Origin: an uncultured Flavobacteriaceae bacterium
GTDB taxonomy: Bacteria; Bacteroidota; Bacteroidia; Flavobacteriales; Flavobacteriaceae
Direction: 5' to 3'
NCBI GenBank assembly: GCA_938018045.1
Contig: CALIIP010000261.1
Span: 1 to 11,401 of the forward strand
Length of the DNA: 11,401 nucleotides
Shown here: positions 1 through 5,435 of the stretch, piece by piece
Numbering within the stretch: position 1 is the stretch's first letter
Layout of the letters: the number at the start of each line of letters is the position of its first letter
The notes under the pieces: generated by a model
Told to the model about the DNA's origin: nothing
The model's database searches: none
The model's input: the letters and a program-made list of their open reading frames with translations, nothing else
Translations under genes and position numbers: made by a program

Positions 1-435
1 GATGCAGCAACAAGTTTTGCAGCAAGTAACTTAGGATATACAAACAGCGGTTTAGGCGGATGTTTAATTGCAGGAGAAGTAATGGGAACATTAACTCCAA
101 ACTACACAGAGTGTGGCGGAACAATTACACAGAACTGGACATTTACTGATGCTTGTGGAAGAGAAGTTACACAGACACAAGAGATAACAGTATTGCCAGC
201 ACCAGCAGCAGCGTTTGCAGCAGTTCAAGCAATGGAGATTACTTGTGATGAAGCAGCGACATTTACAGCAAGTAGCTTAGGATATACAAACAGCGATTTA
301 GGCGGATGTTTAATTGAAGGAGAAGTAATGGGAACATTGACACAAGTTGATGCTGATTGTGGCGGAACAATTACACAAGATTGGACATTTACTGATGCAT
401 GTGGACGTACAATTACGGCACAACAGATCATTACT
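1..435 (+). repeat. Tandem 246-bp (82-residue) adhesin repeats
   Basis: The sequence repeats with a period of exactly 246 bp: LGYTNSxLGGCLI and GEVMGTLT are encoded near base 30 and again near base 276. Over bases 30-93 against 276-339 only 3 of 64 bases differ. The similarity weakens further 3' but CGGTIT and WTFTDACGR are kept. The second copy blends into the next Ig-like domain after about base 435. The array enters from the left edge, so its copy number is unknown. Confidence 0.9.
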
Positions 436-1257
436 ATTATTGATAATACAGCTCCAGTTTTAACTAACTTGCCTGAAGATGAAATAACAGTTACTTGTGG
501 ATTAGTTCCAGAAGTACCTACTATTACAGCAACAGATGATTGTGATGATGATGTAGAAATGAATTATGTTGAAACTGCAACTACACCTGACAGTGATGGT
601 AATTATGAAATTATTAGAACATGGACATTTACAGATGATTGTGGAAATGCAACACCGTTTGTTCAAACACTTAATGTTCAGGTAGTTGAAATTTCAACAA
701 CAACACCATCAGTTGATATTTGTGTAGAAGATATTTCGATAGATTTAAATTCATTCTTAGTAGGAGTTAATGATAGTAACGGTACTTGGACAGATGATAA
801 TAATAGTGGAGGGTTAATAGGAGATGAGTTTGATCCATCAGTAGTAAATCTAGGTTCATACCAATTTACTTATACTTCTTCAAATGATTCATGTAACGCA
901 ACAACATCGATTATAATTAATGTAAATGATGATTGTATAGTATTACCATGTTCTACAGATGATTTATATATATCAAGAGTTGTAACACCTAATGGTGATG
1001 TAAATAATGAAACCTTTAAAATACAAGGATTAGAGTTATGTGGATTTACATATGATGTTAAGATTTTGAATAGATGGGGACATATGGTTTTCGAATCAGG
1101 AAATTATCAAAATAATTGGAGAGGTGACAATTTAGGAGGAGGAATGACGGTAGGAACCACTGATGAGTTACCATCAGGAACATATTATTATGTTGTTAAT
1201 ATTGTTGGTAGTGGATTTAAGCCAATAACAGGATACATTTATTTAGGAAGAAACTAA
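1..1257 (+). CDS. Large repeat adhesin, 3' end, with T9SS type B (gliding-motility) C-terminal domain
   Basis: This is the C-terminal 418 residues of a longer secreted surface protein. The frame is open to base 1, so the first ATG (base 82) lies inside a repeat and is not the start. Bases 1-435 encode cysteine-containing 82-residue repeats (each with TFTDACGR). Bases 433-690 encode a related HYR/Ig-like domain (DNTAPVL, TFTDDCGN). Bases 691-945 encode a further beta-rich spacer. Bases 958-1254 match the gliding-motility-associated C-terminal domain: TPNGDVNNETFKI, VKILNRWGHMVFES, NNWRG, LPSGTYYYVV and a final GYIYLGR. In this family the domain directs export by the type IX secretion system, and type B forms depend on a PorP/SprF-like partner, which is encoded next. 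The protein is probably cell-surface or secreted and used for adhesion or gliding. Its ligand cannot be read from the sequence. Confidence 0.93.
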   Translation, partial: DAATSFAASNLGYTNSGLGGCLIAGEVMGTLTPNYTECGGTITQNWTFTDACGREVTQTQEITVLPAPAAAFAAVQAMEITCDEAATFTASSLGYTNSDLGGCLIEGEVMGTLTQVDADCGGTITQDWTFTDACGRTITAQQIITIIDNTAPVLTNLPEDEITVTCGLVPEVPTITATDDCDDDVEMNYVETATTPDSDGNYEIIRTWTFTDDCGNATPFVQTLNVQVVEISTTTPSVDICVEDISIDLNSFLVGVNDSNGTWTDDNNSGGLIGDEFDPSVVNLGSYQFTYTSSNDSCNATTSIIINVNDDCIVLPCSTDDLYISRVVTPNGDVNNETFKIQGLELCGFTYDVKILNRWGHMVFESGNYQNNWRGDNLGGGMTVGTTDELPSGTYYYVVNIVGSGFKPITGYIYLGRN

Positions 1258-1287
1258 TCGACTATAAAAAATTAATAAATTGATATT

Positions 1288-2244
1288 ATGAGAAAGACAC
1301 TAATCGTTGTATTGTTGCTATTATTGACAAATGTTGATTCTATAGCACAACAATTGCCTCAATTCACGCAATATATGTATAATACAATTGCTGTAAATCC
1401 TGCATATGCAGGAAGTAGAGATGCATTAAGTATTGTTGCTTTAAACAGAAACCAATGGGCTGGATTTGATGGTGGTCCACAAACGCAAACACTATCTATA
1501 CATACACCTTTAAGAAACGAGAAAATAGGTTTAGGGTTATCTTTAATTAAAGATGATTTAGGATATGAAGACTTTACTTCTATCTATGCAGATTTCTCTT
1601 ATACAATTCAAGCAAGTGACAAAATGGAAGTTTCTTTTGGATTAAAAGGAGGGGCATCACATTATAAAATAGATAATGATTTATTTCTCTTACAAGGAAA
1701 CTCTATTGGAGAAGTTCAAGAATTGCAAGATGTATTAAACGACCCGTTTTTTAATGAAAAATTAAATAAATGGAATATGAATTTTGGAGCAGGAGTTCTT
1801 TTTCATACAGATAAATGGTATGCAGGAGTTTCTACACCAAGATTGATTAATCATGATAATAATACAAGTAAACTTTACGAAAGTTTAGATAGAGTGCATT
1901 ATTATGCAATTGGTGGTTATGTATTTGATTTAAGTGAATCTACAAAGTTTAAACCATCATTTTTGGTAAAACATGTTAAAGGAGCGACATTATCTACAGA
2001 TTTAACAGCAAACTTTTTGTTTAACGAAAAACTTTGGCTTGGAGCATCATATAGAATTAATAACGAACAAAGAGCTTTAGGAGCATTTGCAGATTTCCAA
2101 GTTTCACAACAATTTAGAGTTGGTTATGCGTATGAAATTGCAACAGGAGAAATTAGAGATTATACATCAGGATCACATGAGATTTTATTGATTTATGAAT
2201 TTAAATTCTTGAAAAACAAACAAAAATCTCCTAGATATTTTTAA
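1288..2244 (+). CDS. PorP/SprF family type IX secretion outer-membrane protein
   Basis: A 318-residue outer-membrane beta-barrel protein of the PorP/SprF family. Residues 1-20 form a signal peptide. The family's N-terminal signature follows at residues 24-40 (PQFTQYMYNTIAVNPAY), then AGSRD and NRNQWAGFDG. The rest is alternating beta strands, with a terminal strand EILLIYEFKF and the ending SPRYF that I recognise from this family. In Flavobacterium johnsoniae SprF is needed for secretion of SprB, and type B C-terminal-domain proteins generally sit beside such a gene. I therefore infer that it serves the adhesin 30 bp upstream. The start ATG is supported by the signal peptide directly after it; no Shine-Dalgarno sequence is visible, as is normal in Bacteroidota. 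I give no symbol because flavobacterial genomes carry several paralogues and this copy need not be sprF. Confidence 0.92.
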   Translation: MRKTLIVVLLLLLTNVDSIAQQLPQFTQYMYNTIAVNPAYAGSRDALSIVALNRNQWAGFDGGPQTQTLSIHTPLRNEKIGLGLSLIKDDLGYEDFTSIYADFSYTIQASDKMEVSFGLKGGASHYKIDNDLFLLQGNSIGEVQELQDVLNDPFFNEKLNKWNMNFGAGVLFHTDKWYAGVSTPRLINHDNNTSKLYESLDRVHYYAIGGYVFDLSESTKFKPSFLVKHVKGATLSTDLTANFLFNEKLWLGASYRINNEQRALGAFADFQVSQQFRVGYAYEIATGEIRDYTSGSHEILLIYEFKFLKNKQKSPRYF

Positions 2245-2262
2245 TTATAAAAGACGAATACT

Positions 2263-4182
2263 ATGAAAAATAGAAGAGTTATAATTATTGCATTAGTATT
2301 GATTAGTTCATCAATATTTGGTCAGACGGCTAAGCAGAAAAGAGCAGAAAAACAATTCAATACCTTTTCCTTTGTAAAAGCAATTGAGACTTATGAGAAA
2401 CTTATAGATACAAGTTTCAACAAGCATTATGCAGTGAGAAAATTAGCGGATGCATACATTATGTTACGTCAGCCAGAAAAAGCACTAACCATATATGAAA
2501 AAGTTGTACAGCAAGAGAATGTTCCTTCAGAATATTTTTTATACTATGCACAGACACTTAGGGCAAATGGAGATTATGAAGAGTCAAAAAAGTGGATGAA
2601 AAAGTACAGAGATGCTGGGAACAAAGAGGATTCGAGGGTGAAAAGTTTTTTCAAAAATGATGACTTAGCAAGTGCAATATTTAATTCGAAAGAGCAAAAC
2701 ACAATAAAAAAATTAAATTTTAATACTGAGTTTAATGAATTTGGAGCATATGTATTGAATGATGAGTTGTTTTTTGCATCGTCTAGAGATGAGGGGGTAT
2801 CTGTGAAGCGTTTATACGGTTGGGATGGACAACCAATGCTAGATATCTACAAAACAACAGAAGATGGTTCTGTAGAAGGAACTGTTAAGGTTGAAGGAGA
2901 AATTAATACAATCGAACATGATGGGCCAGCAACTTTTAATGCAGATGGTACTAAAATGTATTTCTCAAGAAACAATTACGATAATAATAAAAAAATAAAA
3001 GACGCAAAAGGAATTATGCATTTAGGAATTTATAGTGCAGAATTAAATGGAGGCAATTGGACAAATGTAAAAGCCGTTAATTTAAATAATTCTGATTATA
3101 GTATTTATCATCCTTCATTAAGTAAAGATGGTAAGAAATTATATTTCACTTCAGATATGCCTAAAGGATATGGAGGAACAGATATTTATGTAAGTTCAGT
3201 AAGTTCAGATGGAACTTTAGGTAATCCTGAAAATTTAGGGCCTATTGTAAATTCAGAAGGAAACGAAACTTTCCCATTTATTCATGCTGAAAATGAAACA
3301 TTGTATTTTTCTTCTGATGGCCATGTTGGCTTAGGTTTGATGGATGTATTTGCATCGGTAAAAGATGAAAACAATAAAATTGTAAACGTAGTTAATTTAG
3401 GAGAACCTATTAATACTAAGAAAGATGATATAGCATATTATTTGTCTGAAGACGGTTTAAAAGGATATATTTCATCAAATAGAAGAGGTGGAATGGGAGG
3501 AGATGATATTTATGCATTTACAAGAATTCAACCACTTACGCTTAAAGGTCAGATATTTGACTCAGTAAACAATGAACCAATAGCAGGCGCTAAAGTAACA
3601 CTAGAGCGTAAAAATGGAGAAGAAATCGCATATTTTATTACAGAAGAAGATGGAAGTTATGAGCATTTAATTGATAGAGATGAAGAATTTGTTTTAAGAG
3701 GATCTAAAGAAAAATATGATGCTATTGAAAAAGGATTTAATTCATCTGGACTTGAAAAAGAAAAGGAACTTATTGTTGATTTAAATATTGGCCTAACACC
3801 TATTGAAGATGTTGTTTTAATGGCAGATTTAGATATAATATATTTTGATTTAGATAAATCATTTATAAGACCAGATGCAGCAGCTGAACTTAATAAAGTA
3901 GTTGATTTAATGGTCAATAAATATCCTGGAATGGTTATTAGGTTAGAATCTCATACTGATAGTAGAGCTAAAGACGATTATAATATTGCTTTATCAAACA
4001 GAAGAGCTAAATCTACTTATGAATATTTAGTTTCTAATGGTGTAGATGCATCAAGAATTACAAAATATGAAGGGTTTGGAGAGACTCAGTTGAGAAATAA
4101 GTGTAGTAATAATGTGAAGTGTTCAGAAGAAGAACACCAATTAAATAGAAGAACTGAATTTATTATTATTAAGATGAAATAA
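2263..4182 (+). CDS. OmpA-family protein with TPR, PD40 repeats and carboxypeptidase-like domain
   Basis: A 639-residue envelope protein. A signal peptide (ending near IFGQ) is followed by TPR-like helices at about residues 24-120 (AIETYEKL, EKALTIYEKV). A PD40/WD40-like beta-propeller region covers about 220-420, with units ending in LYFTSD, LYFSSDG and GYISSNRRGG. A carboxypeptidase-regulatory-like Ig domain starts at residue 427 (LKGQIFDSVNNEPIAGA). An OmpA peptidoglycan-binding domain runs from about 527 (YFDLDKSFIRPDAA) to the end, with HTDSR at 564-568, LSNRRA at 577-582 and NRRTEFIII near the C terminus. This domain order is common next to PorP/SprF genes. I infer that it anchors or stabilises the secretion partner at the cell wall. 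The 18-bp gap to the previous gene supports one operon. The exact role at this locus is not shown. Confidence 0.92.
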   Translation: MKNRRVIIIALVLISSSIFGQTAKQKRAEKQFNTFSFVKAIETYEKLIDTSFNKHYAVRKLADAYIMLRQPEKALTIYEKVVQQENVPSEYFLYYAQTLRANGDYEESKKWMKKYRDAGNKEDSRVKSFFKNDDLASAIFNSKEQNTIKKLNFNTEFNEFGAYVLNDELFFASSRDEGVSVKRLYGWDGQPMLDIYKTTEDGSVEGTVKVEGEINTIEHDGPATFNADGTKMYFSRNNYDNNKKIKDAKGIMHLGIYSAELNGGNWTNVKAVNLNNSDYSIYHPSLSKDGKKLYFTSDMPKGYGGTDIYVSSVSSDGTLGNPENLGPIVNSEGNETFPFIHAENETLYFSSDGHVGLGLMDVFASVKDENNKIVNVVNLGEPINTKKDDIAYYLSEDGLKGYISSNRRGGMGGDDIYAFTRIQPLTLKGQIFDSVNNEPIAGAKVTLERKNGEEIAYFITEEDGSYEHLIDRDEEFVLRGSKEKYDAIEKGFNSSGLEKEKELIVDLNIGLTPIEDVVLMADLDIIYFDLDKSFIRPDAAAELNKVVDLMVNKYPGMVIRLESHTDSRAKDDYNIALSNRRAKSTYEYLVSNGVDASRITKYEGFGETQLRNKCSNNVKCSEEEHQLNRRTEFIIIKMK

Positions 4183-4185
4183 AAA

Positions 4186-4252
4186 AAACGATTACAGAAA
4201 ACTAATAAATTCACATACAATAACGAATTTATTAGGCTTACTGTAACAGTTT
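4186..4252 (-). terminator. Hairpin with T-run on the minus strand, after the CAP lipoprotein gene
   Basis: There is a perfect 11-bp inverted repeat, CTAATAAATTC (4202-4212) and GAATTTATTAG (4225-4235), with a 12-base loop. Further pairing lies outside it: TTACAG with CTGTAA, and AAAC with GTTT. Read on the minus strand the stem runs into eight T's (complement of 4181-4188). This suits termination of minus-strand transcription coming from the CAP gene. The stem is AT-rich and has internal loops. Confidence 0.5.
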
Positions 4253-4265
4253 CTTATTAACTTTT

Positions 4266-4339
4266 GCAGTTGTAGCATTCTAAGATTTACTTATCGTTGT
4301 GGGGACGAAAAAATCAAAATTGTTGCAACTGCTTTTTTT
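4266..4339 (+). terminator. Rho-independent terminator of the adhesin-porP-ompA operon
   Basis: GCAGTTGTAGCA (4266-4277) pairs with TGTTGCAACTGC (4321-4332) over 12 positions, two of them G-U wobbles. Inner helices GATTT/AAATC and TCGT/ACGA extend the structure. A run of seven T's (4333-4339) follows at once on the plus strand. It lies 83 bp after the OmpA-like stop codon and 2 bp before the stop of the converging gene. Confidence 0.65.
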
Positions 4340-4341
4340 AT

Positions 4342-4839
4342 TTATCTTTTTATAAAGATATTGGTAAAATAATATCTTCCTTCATCATTTGTTTTAGTAG
4401 AAATACCAAAATCTGTAAAAGAAGCATTTTCAATATTTAGCCTATGGCCCTCGCTATTTAACCAAGCATCTACAACTGCCTGTGCGCTACTATAGCCATA
4501 AGCAACATTTTCACCAACACTACTAGCAGAAGCATTAGCAACTAAATTTTGATAACGGGTATCAAAATTTGCATGACTTACTTCACCTGTTTGAACCATA
4601 TAATCTGTATGAGTTATTGCTTCTCCAGAAACAATATTAAAAACATCTAATTCTGCTAAACCTTTACTTGCTCTATGGTCATTTATTAAACCAAATATCT
4701 CAGATTCAATATTACTATAAGATAAAGCAATATCACTTTTTTCTGATAAATTAGTTACTTCATTTTCATCACTTGAACAAGAGAATAGAAAAGTTGTTAT
4801 TAAAGTTAAGATTAGAATTTTTTGAGTAATTTTTTTCAT
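4342..4839 (-). CDS. CAP (SCP/PR-1-like) domain lipoprotein
   Basis: A 165-residue lipoprotein. A hydrophobic leader ends in the lipobox LFSC (Cys21). The next residues, SSDENE, are acidic and resemble surface-export signals of Bacteroidota lipoproteins, so exposure on the outer surface is possible. Residues 46-163 form a CAP domain with the usual landmarks: INDHRASKGLAEL (52-64), ITHTDYM (75-81), SHANFDTRYQNL (88-99), GENVAYG (109-115), AWLNSEGHRLNI (125-136) and a terminal strand YYFTNIF. The CAP histidines (His77, His89, His132) and Glu110 are present, so the fold looks intact. Bacterial CAP proteins have varied or unknown functions, and none can be assigned here. The gene is preceded by a C-rich leader shared with the ORF upstream and may be co-transcribed with it (53-bp gap). 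It converges with the OmpA-like gene. Confidence 0.92.
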   Translation of the reverse strand: MKKITQKILILTLITTFLFSCSSDENEVTNLSEKSDIALSYSNIESEIFGLINDHRASKGLAELDVFNIVSGEAITHTDYMVQTGEVSHANFDTRYQNLVANASASSVGENVAYGYSSAQAVVDAWLNSEGHRLNIENASFTDFGISTKTNDEGRYYFTNIFIKR

Positions 4840-4861
4840 TGTGTGGGGAATTTGTGTGGTT
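4840..4861 (-). promoter_or_regulatory. C-rich leader directly before the CAP gene start
   Basis: Reading the minus strand, the 22 bases before the ATG are AACCACACAAA then TTCCCCACACA. C-runs are rare in this AT-rich sequence. The leader of the next gene upstream (5190-5210) has the same arrangement with one indel and a few substitutions. Its function is unknown; a shared translational or RNA-binding element, or a shared duplication, are both possible. Confidence 0.4.
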
Positions 4862-4892
4862 AAAATTAAATAGATAAATCAAGTCGTGACTT

Positions 4893-5189
4893 CTATAATT
4901 GTAGAATGTTTGCTGTGGGGGCAATCATTCCACAAGTAGTTACGACTGATCTATCCTTTCCTACTAAAGTATTGTTAAAAATGTAATTTTTGATTTGTAG
5001 AGTGTGTTTTCTTAAAACACAAATACTAAAGCTCTTTTGTTGAATCTTAGAGATAACAATATTAGTTGTTGATAACGAGAAATCATTATTTACGCTAAAC
5101 TGAGTATCTTCTTTTAAATTTTTAAAAGAAAAAATATCTACTGAAAGTTTCAGCAAAAAAGCAATAGATTTGAATGTAATTAGTTTCAT
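4893..5189 (-). CDS. Small unrecognised protein (98 residues)
   Basis: I do not recognise this protein. It starts MKLITFKSIAFLLKLSVDIF, weakly hydrophobic but interrupted by lysine and aspartate, so not a convincing signal peptide. The middle is rich in Ser, Thr, Asn and Lys with alternating polar and apolar residues. It contains two cysteines and ends VVTTCGMIAPTANILQL. There is no double-glycine leader site, so I do not call it a bacteriocin or RiPP precursor, although size and composition leave that open. Support for it being real: a promoter-like sequence and tandem repeats lie upstream, the C-rich leader before its ATG matches that of the CAP gene, and it lies 53 bp upstream of that gene on the same strand. 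Against: no family match, and it could be a decayed gene or chance ORF. Confidence 0.5.
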   Translation of the reverse strand: MKLITFKSIAFLLKLSVDIFSFKNLKEDTQFSVNNDFSLSTTNIVISKIQQKSFSICVLRKHTLQIKNYIFNNTLVGKDRSVVTTCGMIAPTANILQL

Positions 5190-5210
5190 TCCGTGGGGGT
5201 TTGTGGGGTT
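5190..5210 (-). promoter_or_regulatory. C-rich leader directly before the small ORF
   Basis: On the minus strand the bases before the ATG read AACCCCACAAA then CCCCCACGGA. This aligns with the CAP gene leader at 4840-4861, including the position of the second C-run just before the start codon. The similarity continues into the first codons (ATGAAA, then ATTAC) but not further. Confidence 0.4.
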
Positions 5211-5230
5211 ATGATGAAATAATTATACTA

Positions 5231-5262
5231 CAATGATATAGTAAATAAAATTAACTACCAAA
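5231..5262 (-). promoter_or_regulatory. Candidate Bacteroidota-type promoter for the small ORF and CAP gene
   Basis: On the minus strand TTTG (5262-5259) is followed after 20 bases by TATCATTG (5238-5231). This is one base away from the TAnnTTTG -7 element of Bacteroidota, with normal spacing from the -33 TTTG. Transcription would start near 5224, leaving a leader of about 35 bases that includes the C-rich element. No comparable promoter was found directly before the CAP gene. Confidence 0.4.
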
Positions 5263-5279
5263 TATTTTTAGCAAAAAAT

Positions 5280-5320
5280 TACCATTTGTTGTTAAAAACG
5301 TACCATTTGTTGTTAAAACG
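5280..5320 (+). repeat. Two tandem 20-21 bp direct repeats upstream of the small ORF
   Basis: TACCATTTGTTG followed by TTAAAAACG (5280-5300) is repeated directly at 5301-5320 with one A fewer. The copies are about two helical turns apart and lie upstream of the candidate -33 element. That position suits binding of an activator or repressor dimer to one face of the DNA. Confidence 0.75.
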
Positions 5321-5409
5321 TGTCAATTATGATGTTTGATGATGTGTGTAGATGTGATGTCTCACAGTTATTAAACCATGAAAACGGATTTTGTATGAAG
5401 TAAAACTTA

Positions 5410-5435
5410 AGGACTTTCTTTATTTCAATAGTCCT
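5410..5435 (-). terminator. Weak hairpin overlapping the end of the M3 peptidase gene
   Basis: AGGACT (5410-5415) and AGTCCT (5430-5435) form a 6-bp stem around a 14-base loop that contains the stop codon. On the minus strand the stem is followed by TTAAGTTTTACTT, a poor T-run. It is a possible but weak terminator for the peptidase gene. Confidence 0.25.

Noticed and set aside
225..431. 68-residue minus-strand ORF inside the adhesin repeats
   Set aside because: It lies fully opposite a well-supported coding repeat and has no recognisable features.
82..1257. ATG at base 82 as the start of the adhesin gene
   Set aside because: The frame is open to base 1 and the ATG is an internal repeat codon (GEVMGTLT), repeated at base 328. 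The gene begins outside the window.
3657..3917. 86-residue minus-strand ORF inside the OmpA-like gene
   Set aside because: Ser/Ile-rich antisense shadow of a conserved domain, with no leader or promoter.
4881..4892. AAGTCGTGACTT palindrome beside the stop of the small ORF
   Set aside because: Only 12 bases with a minimal loop and no T-run, so too weak for a terminator or operator call.
4893..5189. Calling the small ORF a lanthipeptide or other RiPP precursor
   Set aside because: No double-glycine or known leader motif, only two cysteines, and no modification or transporter genes nearby.
5353..5366. TGTGA-N4-TCACA, resembling a CRP site
   Set aside because: The CRP spacing is N6, not N4. 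The arms are only five bases and lie far from the candidate promoter; probably chance.
5330..5404. Plus-strand ORF of 24 codons (MMFDDVCRCDV...) in the gap after the M3 peptidase gene
   Set aside because: Very short, no promoter or recognisable motif, and it lies in GATG-rich simple sequence.
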